Below are positions 17,822 to 27,053 of a DNA stretch of 64,000 nt, piece after piece (within the stretch, counting starts at the first letter, position 1; every line of letters begins with the position of its first letter). The notes under the pieces are model-generated. The model worked only from the letters and a program-made list of their open reading frames with translations, ran no database searches and was not told the origin of the DNA. The position numbers and the translations under genes were made by a program. Source of the stretch: Lachnospiraceae bacterium (lineage in GTDB: Bacteria; Bacillota; Clostridia; Lachnospirales; Lachnospiraceae); assembly GCA_015056815.1 (NCBI GenBank), contig SVFN01000005.1:94274-158273 (forward strand), in the 5' to 3' direction.

Positions 17822-18508
17822 ATGAAGGGGTACAAAAAATGGTTGTTTTTGGGGGCTGCGATCGGTGCTGCAGGCGCTTACTATTTGCTCAATGAGAAAA
17901 AAATGCAGGAAGAATTCGATGACTTTGACGATTTCGACGATCCTGATGAAGATGAGGATGAAGAAGCCGGTGAAAGAAGCTATGTGCATCTGAATAAAGA
18001 AGAGGATGTTAAAAAATCCGCTGACAAAGCAGTCGATGCCATGAGTGATGCTGCTTCCAAGGCAGCCGATGTCTTTTCCGAAGCAATGGATACCTTTGCA
18101 GACAAAGCAGAAGTCTTCATAGATAAAGCAAGGGATTTCGCAGACAAGGCAGTCGGTACCATGTCCGAAAAATTTGCAGAAGCGGCGACCAGGGCAGAAG
18201 AAGCGGCAGAAGAATTTGCGGAAGATATCGCAAAGAAGGCGGAAGAGGCCAAAGAGGCGGCAAGTGAAAAAGCCGGTGAAGCGGCGCAGGAAATGGCTGA
18301 AAAAGCAGAGGAAGTTTCCGAAGATCACGCTGAGAATGCCGAAGCTCCCACAGAAGCTGTCGTTGAGAATGCCGAAGCTCCCGCAGAAGATGTTGCTGAG
18401 AATACCGAAGCTTCCGCAGAAGATGTTGCTGAGAATACCGAAGCTTTCGCAGAAGATATCACTGAGAGCACCGGGATTCTCTCTGATACGGCAAAAGAAG
18501 ATTGTTAG
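17822..18508 (+). CDS. Membrane-anchored acidic, alanine/glutamate-rich repeat protein
   Basis: 228 aa from the ATG at 17822, which follows AAAGGAGC; the open frame extends upstream but its first part lies in the dispersed repeat and promoter. The N-terminus has a single membrane segment (WLFLGAAIGAAGAYYLL, about residues 7-23), then a run of acidic residues (DDFDDFDDPDEDEDEE), then about 110 residues of AxKA/AEEA-type heptad-like sequence (ADKAVDAMSDAASKAADVF) resembling LEA or apolipoprotein-like amphipathic helices. The C-terminal 50 residues are an 11-residue tandem repeat of the form VAENTEASAED. I do not recognise a named family. A role as a cytoplasmic or envelope scaffold is only a guess. 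Confidence 0.7.
   Translation: MKGYKKWLFLGAAIGAAGAYYLLNEKKMQEEFDDFDDFDDPDEDEDEEAGERSYVHLNKEEDVKKSADKAVDAMSDAASKAADVFSEAMDTFADKAEVFIDKARDFADKAVGTMSEKFAEAATRAEEAAEEFAEDIAKKAEEAKEAASEKAGEAAQEMAEKAEEVSEDHAENAEAPTEAVVENAEAPAEDVAENTEASAEDVAENTEAFAEDITESTGILSDTAKEDC
18331..18470 (+). repeat. 33-bp tandem repeat coding for VxENxEAxAED
   Basis: About four imperfect copies of a 33-bp unit (core GAGAATACCGAAGCT) near the 3' end of the acidic repeat protein. In-frame units of 11 residues mean copy-number change would alter protein length without a frameshift. Confidence 0.7.
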
Positions 18509-18562
18509 ATTTTCTTCTTTCCCGTAAAATCGTTTCGAACAATATCCCGTAAAGCAATACGG

Positions 18563-18597
18563 AAAAAGGAGCGATCATTTTTGATCCGCTCCTTTTT
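18563..18597. terminator. Bidirectional terminator between the acidic repeat gene and mocR
   Basis: Hairpin AAAAAGGAGCG-ATCA-TTTT-TGAT-C-CGCTCCTTTTT with one bulged base and T-runs on both strands. It serves the convergent genes ending at 18508 (+) and 18597 (-) and overlaps the mocR stop codon. Confidence 0.8.
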
Positions 18598-20012
18598 CAT
18601 TCGTTTTCTTCCAAAAGCCATGCCCGTTTTAAGGCTGCCACACCTTCTTCAATCTCCCGTTCCGTAAGTCCCGCATAGCCGATCAGAACAGTTGCCCTCC
18701 AGTCTTGTATTGCCTGCTCGATCCGATAGCTGCTAAGGCCGTAAACTTTACAGCCGGTCTTGTTCGCTTTTTCCACCAGTTCTTCTTCTGTCACAAGCGG
18801 ATCTTTGCTGACTAAGAGCACATGAAGTCCGGCTCCCTCTCCATAAATCTCAAATCGTTCTTCAAAAACCTCTAAAAGCCTGCACAATTGATTATGTTTA
18901 TTCCGGTACAGCTTTCTCATCTTATTCAGATAGCGTTCATAATGGCCGCCCCGTATAAACTCGGCAAGGACATTCTGCTGAATTCTTGACACCGAAGAGG
19001 AAAAAAAGGAGCAATTCTTTTCATACCGCTCCAATAGTTCCTGCGGCAGCACCATATAGCTGACACGGATTGCCGGAGCAATGGACTTGGAAAAGGTTCC
19101 GACATAAATCACCCTTCCTCTCTTATCCACAGATTGCAAGGAAGGGATCGGTTTTCCGCGATAACGAAATTCGCTGTCATAATCATCTTCGATCAGAAAG
19201 CGTTCCTCCTTTTCATTGGCCCAGTTCAAAAGCTCCATACGTCTGCCGATGGGCATGATCACCCCGGTCGGAAACTGATGGGAAGGCATGATATAAGCAG
19301 TATCGGCTGCGCTTTCGCGAAGTGCCGGAACCTGCATGCCATTTTCATCAAGAGGGATAGCGCTGATCTTATAACCGATCGAAGAAAAGATACGATATGC
19401 CCGCAGGTACGTCGGATTTTCGATCGCAAGCTTACGTCCTTCTCCCAGGATCACGCCAAGCAGCATCAGAAGGTAATCATTTCCCGCTCCGACAATGATC
19501 TGTTCTTCCCTGCATTTGACACCCCGGAAGCTGTGCAGGTATTGGCAGATCGTACGTCGTAAGCCCGGATCTCCTTTCGGATCCCCCAGCTCCAAAATCT
19601 CATTATAGTGCTCTGACAGTACCTCCTTATTGATCTTTTGCCAGACAGACATCGGAAAGCTGCTCACATCCACCGCATTGGGCGAAAAATCATACCGGAC
19701 CGTCTGCCGGAGCGGCTTCTTCTCCTCCTTCTTTGTTTCCGGTTGTTCCAGATACAGCATACCTTCCAGTCTGCAAACGTAATAGCCCTTGTAGGGAACC
19801 GACTCAATATATCCTTCGGAAAGCAGCTGGTCATAAGCCAGTCCCACTGTGCTTCTGGCCACTTCCAGATGTTCCGACAGTGCACGCGTAGAAGGGAGTC
19901 TGTCACCTTCAGACAGACTCCCCTCTATGATCTCTTTTTTGATATACTGATAAATCTGTTCGTAAATATGTTCTTTCCCGTTTACTTCGATCGGTATCGT
20001 AAGCTCTCTCAT
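18597..20012 (-). CDS. MocR-type regulator (GntR HTH fused to aminotransferase-like domain)
   Basis: 471 aa. The N-terminal winged helix is of the GntR type (IYEQIYQYIKKEIIEGSLSEGDRLPSTRALSEHLEVARSTV, residues 17-58), and residues 110-465 form a class I aminotransferase-like domain. The expected PLP lysine lies in VGTFSKSIAPAIRVSY, with the Asp/Tyr context of the cofactor pocket at LIEDDYDSEFRY. Regulators of this kind, such as PdxR and GabR, sense PLP or amino compounds and often control vitamin B6 or amino acid genes. No such gene lies next door. Here it is the last gene of a glnS-DUF2225-mocR unit, its ATG only five bases from the DUF2225 stop. The target is unknown. Confidence 0.9.
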   Translation of the reverse strand: MRELTIPIEVNGKEHIYEQIYQYIKKEIIEGSLSEGDRLPSTRALSEHLEVARSTVGLAYDQLLSEGYIESVPYKGYYVCRLEGMLYLEQPETKKEEKKPLRQTVRYDFSPNAVDVSSFPMSVWQKINKEVLSEHYNEILELGDPKGDPGLRRTICQYLHSFRGVKCREEQIIVGAGNDYLLMLLGVILGEGRKLAIENPTYLRAYRIFSSIGYKISAIPLDENGMQVPALRESAADTAYIMPSHQFPTGVIMPIGRRMELLNWANEKEERFLIEDDYDSEFRYRGKPIPSLQSVDKRGRVIYVGTFSKSIAPAIRVSYMVLPQELLERYEKNCSFFSSSVSRIQQNVLAEFIRGGHYERYLNKMRKLYRNKHNQLCRLLEVFEERFEIYGEGAGLHVLLVSKDPLVTEEELVEKANKTGCKVYGLSSYRIEQAIQDWRATVLIGYAGLTEREIEEGVAALKRAWLLEENE

Positions 20013-20017
20013 GCTGC

Positions 20018-20866
20018 CTAGCCCTGAACCTTCTTTTTGAAAATCTCTAACAGTTCTTTTGCTTTTTCATGGATCTGCGGATTGGTCATCTTCGGCTTGT
20101 CAATGACATTTTTCAGTCTCTTGGCTGTCACATCATAGCGGTTAAAGCGAAATGCCAATACGGCGATGAGATAGTCCATCGTCATAGTATCCATCCCGCA
20201 TATCGGGAACGATTCTGTCGAAACAGCACTTAAAAATCCCTCCAGGGCGTTCTTTAAGTATTCATTTTCCTGATCCGTGATCTCAGCAAGCCGGAAATTG
20301 TAGCGGATGTCTTCTTCATCCAGCGCCTCTCCCATGGATCTTAATACCCAGCCGATCTTTAAGCAGATATACGCTTTCTCACTGTCCTTCGCATGCTTCA
20401 CCACAGCATTCGCCAGCGCAAGCTTATAGCGCGTCAGGGCATCTTCAAACGTGTAGGTTTCCTTTTCTTCGATATTGGCAAGAAAATGGCTGGAGATTTC
20501 TGACCGGATCATCTTGGTCTGTCCCGGTGTCAGATAATCGAAGAAGCGCTCCAGTGCAGTATAGCCACACTCCGGACACATTACCACATCATATTTGATC
20601 GGATCCACATAGTCATATCTGGGGCGCAGATCCATATCAAGGTCTACGATCCTGACTCTCTTGATCCGGATCGTCTTATTCTTGAAGGCTGCCCCGCATG
20701 CTTTACAGGTATAATTCTTGTCATACAGGAAATCTTTTTCATCGGTTCCCTCGGGTGCAGAGGTTTCCACCGCTTCGTCTTCCTGCACAGTCTCATTGTT
20801 GAAAAGGCTTTTGCCGCCCAGATTATCCAGGCCAAACATATCTAATCCGGAAAATAAATCTGCCAT
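20018..20866 (-). CDS. DUF2225 family protein
   Basis: 282-aa cytoplasmic protein. Near residue 55 it has CKACGAAF and near residue 93 CPECGYTAL, two CxxC pairs that probably bind one zinc, followed by a helical TPR-like region (DALTRYKLALANAVVKHAKDSEKAYICLKIGWVLR). This is the DUF2225 arrangement, common in Clostridia, with no assigned activity. It lies 22 bases after glnS and 5 bases before mocR, so cotranscription is likely. The ribosome site is GGAGAG. Confidence 0.85.
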   Translation of the reverse strand: MADLFSGLDMFGLDNLGGKSLFNNETVQEDEAVETSAPEGTDEKDFLYDKNYTCKACGAAFKNKTIRIKRVRIVDLDMDLRPRYDYVDPIKYDVVMCPECGYTALERFFDYLTPGQTKMIRSEISSHFLANIEEKETYTFEDALTRYKLALANAVVKHAKDSEKAYICLKIGWVLRSMGEALDEEDIRYNFRLAEITDQENEYLKNALEGFLSAVSTESFPICGMDTMTMDYLIAVLAFRFNRYDVTAKRLKNVIDKPKMTNPQIHEKAKELLEIFKKKVQG

Positions 20867-20888
20867 GTTATCTCTCCATTCCTCTATT

Positions 20889-22595
20889 TTATTTCGGTAA
20901 TTTGAAAGAACTCTTCAAAGAAACGATCCTGTTAAATACCAGCGCATCTTCTTTGGAATCCTTATAGTCCACACAGAAGAATCCGTTGCGCACGAACTGG
21001 AAACTGTCATAAGCCTTCGCTCCCGCGATCGCAGGCTCTACAAAGCACTCTTTCTTTATGGTAAGAGAATTCGGGTTCAGATTCAGACTGCCGTCTTCTT
21101 CATTATACACACCCTTTTCCTCATCGACAATATTTTCATATAGTCTTGCCTCTACCTGAACAGCTTCCTTTGCCGGAACCCAGTGGATCGTACCTTTGAC
21201 CTTACGTGCACTGAAACCGCTTCCGGCCTTTGTCTCCGGATCATAGGTACAATGTACGACAGTCACATTACCGTCTTCGTCCTTTTCAAAACCGGTACAT
21301 TTCACGAAATAAGCATGCATCAGGCGTACTTCGTTGCCCGGGAACAGGCGGTAGTATTTCTTAGGTGGCTCTTCCATAAAATCATCCCGTTCAATATAAA
21401 GTTCTCTGCCAAAAGGAACCTGATGCGTTCCAAGCTCCGGATTCTCCATATTGTTGGCCGCCTCCAGAAGCTCACTCTGTCCTTCCGGATAGTTATCGAT
21501 CACCAGTTTGATCGGATCCAGCACAGCCATCATGCGTGGCTTTTTGATCTTCAGATCCTCTCTCACACAGTACTCAAGCATCGCATAGTCTGCAGAGGAA
21601 TTGGATTTGGATACACCACACAGCTCCACAAATTTCCGGATAGATTCCGGTGTGAAACCACGACGTCTGAGCGCTGCGATGGAAACCAGTCTCGGATCAT
21701 CCCATCCATCGACGATCCCGTCCTCCACCAGTTTTTTGATATAACGTTTCCCTGTCACGACATTTGTCAGATACATTTTGGCAAACTCGATCTGTCTTGG
21801 CGGCTTTTCGTATTCCAGCTCCCTTACCACCCAGTCATACAGCGGTCTGTGATCCTCAAACTCCAGGGTGCAGATGGAATGTGTGATGCCCTCGATCGCA
21901 TCCTCAATAGGATGTGCAAAATCATACATCGGATAAATACACCACTTATCTCCGGTATTATGATGTGTCATATGCGCCACACGATAAATGATCGGATCCC
22001 GCATATTGATATTCGGGCTTGTTACATCAATCTTCGCACGAAGTACTTTCGATCCGTCTTCATATTTACCTTCCCGCATTTCCTCAAAAAGCTTCAGGTT
22101 CTCTTCAATACTCCGATCCGAATACGGATCTTTCTTACCGGGCTCTGTCAGTGTTCCGCGGTACTCCTTGATCTGTTCCGCAGACAGATCCGACACATAA
22201 GCCTTCCCTTTTTTGATCAGCTTCACTGCCCCTTCATACATCTGATCAAAATAATCCGATGCAAAAAAGAGTCTGTCTTCCCAGTCAGCGCCAAGCCACT
22301 CAATGTCCTGTTTAATGGATTCCACAAATTCCGTCCGTTCTTTCGTCGGGTTGGTATCGTCAAAACGCATGTTAAACTTCCCGCCGTATTCCTGTGCCAA
22401 TCCGTAATTTAACAGAATGCTCTTTGCATGTCCGATGTGCAGATAACCATTGGGCTCCGGTGGGAATCTGGTATGGACCGTATCATACACTCCCTCTGCC
22501 AGATCTTTTTCAATTTCCATCTCAATAAAATTTTTGGAAACCACTTCTTTTTTTGCTTCTTCCTGTTCTGTCATGTTTTTTTCCATTGTGTTCAT
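20889..22595 (-). CDS. glnS: Glutamine--tRNA ligase
   Basis: 568-aa class I aminoacyl-tRNA synthetase that charges tRNA-Gln. The HIGH motif is in [15 protein letters not shown] (residues 45-59) and the KMSKS counterpart is [10 protein letters not shown], followed by the family-specific [23 protein letters not shown]. The C-terminal anticodon-binding beta-barrels are present and the length is normal. The frame opens at 22595, but that ATG touches the AAAAGG ribosome site; the ATG at 22586 has better spacing and is the more likely start. Direct charging of glutamine means the cell need not depend on GatCAB for this tRNA. Confidence 0.97.
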   Translation of the reverse strand: MNTMEKNMTEQEEAKKEVVSKNFIEMEIEKDLAEGVYDTVHTRFPPEPNGYLHIGHAKSILLNYGLAQEYGGKFNMRFDDTNPTKERTEFVESIKQDIEWLGADWEDRLFFASDYFDQMYEGAVKLIKKGKAYVSDLSAEQIKEYRGTLTEPGKKDPYSDRSIEENLKLFEEMREGKYEDGSKVLRAKIDVTSPNINMRDPIIYRVAHMTHHNTGDKWCIYPMYDFAHPIEDAIEGITHSICTLEFEDHRPLYDWVVRELEYEKPPRQIEFAKMYLTNVVTGKRYIKKLVEDGIVDGWDDPRLVSIAALRRRGFTPESIRKFVELCGVSKSNSSADYAMLEYCVREDLKIKKPRMMAVLDPIKLVIDNYPEGQSELLEAANNMENPELGTHQVPFGRELYIERDDFMEEPPKKYYRLFPGNEVRLMHAYFVKCTGFEKDEDGNVTVVHCTYDPETKAGSGFSARKVKGTIHWVPAKEAVQVEARLYENIVDEEKGVYNEEDGSLNLNPNSLTIKKECFVEPAIAGAKAYDSFQFVRNGFFCVDYKDSKEDALVFNRIVSLKSSFKLPK

Positions 22596-22661
22596 CCTTT
22601 TCTATTAATCTTTCATTCAAAGCATCTTGCGATGTTCTGAATGATTCCCTTTCTTCTCTCT

Positions 22662-22690
22662 ATCTTGTCACAGAATATCTTCGCTGTCAA
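22662..22690 (-). promoter_or_regulatory. Candidate promoter of glnS
   Basis: Perfect -35 TTGACA (22685-22690), 17-bp spacer, weaker -10 CAAGAT (22662-22667). It lies between the dispersed repeat copy B and glnS. Confidence 0.5.
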
Positions 22691-22722
22691 TTCCGTGTTC
22701 CCGTAAGTGTCAGGATCCGTTT

Positions 22723-22818
22723 CCGGCTGGTTACTGAATATAACATGTTTTTGACATATTTAGTCCGGCTACGCCGAAGTGCAAAACATAATTGGCTGTT
22801 TTATACCGTTTTTCCGTA
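22723..22818 (+). repeat. Dispersed intergenic element, copy B
   Basis: Second copy of the element at 17571-17667, same orientation. The nested stem is CGGC-TAC-GCCG and the outer arms (ATGTTTTTGACA / TGCAAAACAT) are less perfect than in copy A. The conserved 3' part reads TTGGCTG, TTTTA, then GTTTTTCCGTA. It lies between the 3' end of the DHH gene and the glnS promoter. Confidence 0.65.
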
Positions 22819-22860
22819 GCCTCGCAAAAACCGGGTGCCACTCTTTCCCGCCGGGTGGCT

Positions 22861-24402
22861 TTACCTTCCGGCGATCTGATCGCTGATTACCAGCATTTCA
22901 TGGATGCTCTCCGAATAGCAAGTCTCTTGAAAACGTTTCTTTGTGACAACAAAAACATCCTTTCGATTATCCGCGTTGACCGCAAGATAATCACATCGGT
23001 TCCCCAGCATATATTCCTGCCCGTTATAAATGCCGAATACCTTGACCGGTGACAAGAGCTTTTTGGCATATATTTTTTTCTTTCCGATCGTCTCACATTT
23101 TTTCGCCAGATCCATCAGCTGCTTTGACTCGCTCTCTTTCTGGATCCGCGCCACCGGCGGATAACTGGTCTCAAAAATATAAGGCTCCTCCAGAATCCGG
23201 TATTTCTTTTCAAAATGCTCTTTCCCGATCGGATATACCTCCCCCTGCGGTCCTATGATCACATAGGTGTCCGCATCTGACGCTACCGCGATATCTCCTT
23301 TTATGGTACGGATCTTAAAATTCGTCCCGACCGGCCAAATGTCCTCAGTCCTGACAAAGCCGGATGGAATATTCCCCATGATATACGGCTCCATGTCGGA
23401 TATATCGATCTCTTCCCGGCCGGCGTAAATGATCGGTATGGTATCGAAGTATTGCCGCAGCCTTTTTTCGATATAAACCTCCGATGAGATATTCCCGTAT
23501 TTTTCCACAAACAGAGCCTGATTGATAAAACCGCCCGCTTTTTCGTAATGCCCGCCTCCTGAGCCAATCCCCTCAGTCAGATACATGGCAAGTCCGCTGG
23601 CCTTGGTCTCCTTCTCACAACTTCGCACCGACAGTTTATAACCGCCGATCATCTCATTATAGACAACGCAGGAATTCACTCCATCCACCTGCAACATGAA
23701 ATCACTGATCAACCCCAGGATATTCGGATCGCAGGGCTCTGCCTTGATAATGGCACAGTGATGCCTGTCGTCAAAAACTCCGTTTAAGATTGCCTCTCCG
23801 GTGATCTTCATTTCTGCCACGGAGAGATTGGAGCCTTTCAGAAGCGTGATCAGATTCCGGTCATAGCTGAGCTGGTCACGCATATCCATGTCAAATGGAT
23901 TGAAGAGCTCAGAAAACTGATACGTATCCATAAACAGCCCGTAAAACAGCGCTGTGTTCAGATTCGGATATGCCTGGATCTCAAAATTTTCCTCCTGTAA
24001 AAGCTGCCATACCAGAGTCGCACAGCTTCCCAGATTCGGCTGTATCAGACATCTTTCATCCTGCTCGATCTCGGCAAAATGGTGATCGATCACCGCCACT
24101 TCGTCCGCCTCAAACCTTGTGACGTTCCCCGCCCTGTACTGGCAGTCAACAGTGATCAAAAGTCCCTCGATCTTTTCTTCTTCCGGCTTACGGTATGTGA
24201 TGGGAATCTGCAGTCTTTCCGTCATCATAACGATATTGGCCTTCTGGATCTGAAAGGCTCCGCTATAGATCAACGACACGTTTTTCCCCTGTTTCTTAAA
24301 ATACAGATACAGTCCGTATCCCGAAGCGATCGCATCCGCATCCGGATTATCATGGCATTGTATTGTGATGTTTTCAAATTCAGTCAGATCTCTTAAATGC
24401 AT
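22861..24402 (-). CDS. DHH family phosphoesterase with long C-terminal extension
   Basis: 513 aa. Residues 1-330 are a DHH/DHHA1 phosphoesterase like NrnA/RecJ-type enzymes: CHDNPDADAIAS (about 14-25), VDCQY (about 79), the VIDHHFAE motif (about 104) and the DHHA1 GSGGGHYEKAGGF (about 282). These enzymes hydrolyse short oligonucleotides, pAp or cyclic dinucleotide products using Mn. The last 180 residues (from IPIIYAGREEIDISDMEPY) are not part of standard NrnA; I do not recognise them beyond a YVIIGPQGEVYPI segment. Its ATG overlaps the stop codon of the GGDEF-EAL gene by one base (TAATG), so the two are translationally coupled. That context suggests turnover of pGpG or c-di-GMP products. Confidence 0.88.
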   Translation of the reverse strand: MHLRDLTEFENITIQCHDNPDADAIASGYGLYLYFKKQGKNVSLIYSGAFQIQKANIVMMTERLQIPITYRKPEEEKIEGLLITVDCQYRAGNVTRFEADEVAVIDHHFAEIEQDERCLIQPNLGSCATLVWQLLQEENFEIQAYPNLNTALFYGLFMDTYQFSELFNPFDMDMRDQLSYDRNLITLLKGSNLSVAEMKITGEAILNGVFDDRHHCAIIKAEPCDPNILGLISDFMLQVDGVNSCVVYNEMIGGYKLSVRSCEKETKASGLAMYLTEGIGSGGGHYEKAGGFINQALFVEKYGNISSEVYIEKRLRQYFDTIPIIYAGREEIDISDMEPYIMGNIPSGFVRTEDIWPVGTNFKIRTIKGDIAVASDADTYVIIGPQGEVYPIGKEHFEKKYRILEEPYIFETSYPPVARIQKESESKQLMDLAKKCETIGKKKIYAKKLLSPVKVFGIYNGQEYMLGNRCDYLAVNADNRKDVFVVTKKRFQETCYSESIHEMLVISDQIAGR

Positions 24403-27050
24403 TATCTCACATACTTTCGCTCAAATTCGTCCCGCTGCATGGGTCTGTCAAAATAATATCCCTGCACCATGCGCACCTTCATTCCCTCTAACACACTGCA
24501 TTGTTCTTCTGTCTCCACACCTTCCACGCAGATCCCGACGTTTATCGCCTCTGCAAGCTCTGAAACCATCTTGATAAAGGACTGGGAATATTCATCCTCC
24601 GTCAGCTCCGTCACAAAAGACTGATCTACCTTAATGACATCTAATGGGATCTCCCGAATATGATTGAGGGAAGAATAGCCTGTTCCAAAATCATCCAGGG
24701 CGATCTTTACGCCCAGCTTACGTATGCTTCTTAAAATCTTCTTCATGCGTTCCAGATCGTTGATCGCAAGGCTTTCCGTCACTTCCAGAGTCAGTCTCCT
24801 CGGATCGATCCCTGTGTCCTGTATGGTCGCGCTGATCTGCTCTACGATGTCATTCTGTAAAAGCTGTACCACCGACAGGTTCACACTCACCCCAAGCTCC
24901 CGTCCGCCCCTCTCATTCCATTCTCTGCACGCCTCGCAGGCCTGCCGCAGAACATGATTGCCAATGGGATTGATCAATCCCAGATACTCTGCTAACGGAA
25001 TAAAGTCCGATGGGGGGATGAAGCCCATGGAAGAAGAATTCCAGCGTAAAAGTGCCTCCGCTCCGATACAGGGTTTTCCCGGCTTTCGGATATCAATGAC
25101 CGGTTGGAAAAAGACTTCAAACTCATTACAGTTATCCTTGGAAGCATGGCGCATGTTTTTCTCCATGTCAAACCGGTATGCCGTCTCTTCCTCAATCTCT
25201 CCGGAATAGAAGCTGACTCTGTTCTTGCCTGTTTTCTTGGCCTCATACATGGCAATGTCAGCTTTCTTGATCAGATCCTGCACATCATCTCCCTGATCCG
25301 GGAACGTGCAGATCCCCATGCTCATGGTACAATAATAGTCTGCATCTTTCAAAAACCATGGCTTGCAGAACACGTCCTTGATCCTGTCTATGATCTCATC
25401 AAATTTCGCAAAGCTCTCCGGAGGAATGATGATAACAAATTCATCACCTCCCATACGGTAACAGCCATTGTAAATCCCTTCGATCTGCCGAAGCGACTGG
25501 GAAATGGACTTCAGAAGCACATCGCCGTACTGGTGTCCCAGTCCGTCGTTGATATTCTTAAAATCATCCAGATCCATATATAAAAGACTTCCCTTGCCTC
25601 CGGTCAGCTTCGCTTTATCAATCTGTCCCGCCAGGTCTCTTTCGCAGCACATGCGGTTATAGAGTCCGGTCAAAAAGTCCGTATAAGCCTGCTGTTCGAT
25701 CTTCTTCTGATACAGCTTCTTATCCGTCACATCATAGAGGGCGCACAGCGACACCTTGCTTCCGTCCACCCAGGTAATGAAGGTATAATACATATCATAC
25801 CAACGTTTGCGCTGGGCATGATGCACCTCATAATACCCCTCGCGCACTCCCAGGGGCCTCGCTCTGTCCAGAAGATCATCCAGTGTATTGCGGGAAATCT
25901 CCCACTCAAAGGTCTTTTTCAGAAGTCGGTTGGCAAACAGCACTTTTTTGTTCTCCACATCCCGCACATAAATACATGCTCCGACATTATCCAAAATTGC
26001 CTGCAGGGAAACATAGGAGCTTGCCAGTGAATTTTTCTGGATCCGCTTCAGCAGCATGCTCTGCAATACTTTAACGACATCACTGACAAATTTGACCTCA
26101 TCGATCTGCCAGATCTTTTCCAGCTTTTGTTCCGTAACAGTCAGATACATGGCCACTTCCTTCTGAACCAGTATCGGATAAACCATAAAAGCTTTTAATT
26201 GATGCTCTGACATAAACATTCGCATTGCACCGGAAACCATGGTATCTTTTGAAACCACACTGGATTTATCACTTTCAAAGAAATCGGTCCGCTCCAGCCC
26301 GTGGGTTTTTTCATAAAAGACCGGACAGCACTCAGCTCCCCATTCCACTGCAACGTCCAATGTGTTGCCATCTCTTGCAACCTGTAAAAGCTGAACCCCC
26401 GTGACACCTAAAAACCTTCCCACAATCTCCATGATCCTGCCGGCCAGTTCTTCAAAGGATCCCTCATTTGTCAGCATCTGTACCACATTTGTCATGGCTT
26501 CGGTCCTCTTCAGCGCCCTGGTAAGCTCTGTAGCAGAATGCCGGCTTCTGACAGACTCCGTTCGCACATTCTCAAATTTCTCCCAGACACTGAGAATCTG
26601 TCCCGCCATAACCCCAAGCATATCGAGTGCCCTGTAAAAAGGAAGTCTGTCCGTCGTTGTAGAACATCCCCGAAAGCATCTGCCGGAATCGATAATATCT
26701 TCTTCGTTTAAAACACAACAAGCAAGCCAACACATAATTGGCCTGCCTTCTTTCTTAACTGCGACCGCAGCAACTTTTACGTTCGCATATTCCGTATCCT
26801 CCACAAGCTGATCCTCTAACGGGCTTTCCATGACTCTGTGCGCCAGATCGTGAAATGCCACCGGTCCGATCGCGTCCAAAAGCCGCTCCGCCTCATCAGT
26901 CTTGCCGGAAACCTCTGTAAGCCGTCCGCCTCTGCTGTCCACTGCATATACAAACAAATTCGCAAGCTTACAAAAATAATCCTGTACTTTCTGCAGATCC
27001 ATCTCCTCTGCAAGCGCAAGATATAGCTCCTGTTGTCTGTCTTTATACAT
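24402..27050 (-). CDS. GGDEF-EAL dual-domain c-di-GMP enzyme with sensory N-terminus
   Basis: 882-aa soluble protein. Residues 1-330 hold a probable GAF-like sensory region, with Cys-rich WLACCVLNEEDIIDSGRCF near residue 113. Residues 340-450 look like a PAS domain (ILDNVGACIYVRDVENKKVLFANR). The diguanylate cyclase motif GGDEF is intact at about 534, without a recognisable RxxD inhibitory site five residues before it. The phosphodiesterase domain is also intact: EALLRW (about 663), NLSVVQL, EVTES, DDFGTGYS, DVIKVDQ, EGVETEEQ and QGYYF. Both making and degrading c-di-GMP are therefore possible. Three bases separate it from the permease upstream, and it overlaps the DHH gene downstream. Confidence 0.92.
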   Translation of the reverse strand: MYKDRQQELYLALAEEMDLQKVQDYFCKLANLFVYAVDSRGGRLTEVSGKTDEAERLLDAIGPVAFHDLAHRVMESPLEDQLVEDTEYANVKVAAVAVKKEGRPIMCWLACCVLNEEDIIDSGRCFRGCSTTTDRLPFYRALDMLGVMAGQILSVWEKFENVRTESVRSRHSATELTRALKRTEAMTNVVQMLTNEGSFEELAGRIMEIVGRFLGVTGVQLLQVARDGNTLDVAVEWGAECCPVFYEKTHGLERTDFFESDKSSVVSKDTMVSGAMRMFMSEHQLKAFMVYPILVQKEVAMYLTVTEQKLEKIWQIDEVKFVSDVVKVLQSMLLKRIQKNSLASSYVSLQAILDNVGACIYVRDVENKKVLFANRLLKKTFEWEISRNTLDDLLDRARPLGVREGYYEVHHAQRKRWYDMYYTFITWVDGSKVSLCALYDVTDKKLYQKKIEQQAYTDFLTGLYNRMCCERDLAGQIDKAKLTGGKGSLLYMDLDDFKNINDGLGHQYGDVLLKSISQSLRQIEGIYNGCYRMGGDEFVIIIPPESFAKFDEIIDRIKDVFCKPWFLKDADYYCTMSMGICTFPDQGDDVQDLIKKADIAMYEAKKTGKNRVSFYSGEIEEETAYRFDMEKNMRHASKDNCNEFEVFFQPVIDIRKPGKPCIGAEALLRWNSSSMGFIPPSDFIPLAEYLGLINPIGNHVLRQACEACREWNERGGRELGVSVNLSVVQLLQNDIVEQISATIQDTGIDPRRLTLEVTESLAINDLERMKKILRSIRKLGVKIALDDFGTGYSSLNHIREIPLDVIKVDQSFVTELTEDEYSQSFIKMVSELAEAINVGICVEGVETEEQCSVLEGMKVRMVQGYYFDRPMQRDEFERKYVR

Positions 27051-27053
27051 AAG

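Noticed and set aside
21183..22412. 409-codon open frame on the plus strand opposite glnS
   Set aside because: glnS is unmistakable; the opposite frame is a composition effect with no domain and no initiation signal.
24160..24180. AAAAGTCCC occurrences inside coding regions, such as the DHH gene, as further regulator sites
   Set aside because: They lack the other half of the dyad and no -10 box lies at the required distance.
25430..25480. c-di-GMP inhibitory site (RxxD) before GGDEF
   Set aside because: The residues five positions ahead of the motif do not form RxxD, so feedback inhibition of that kind is not supported.
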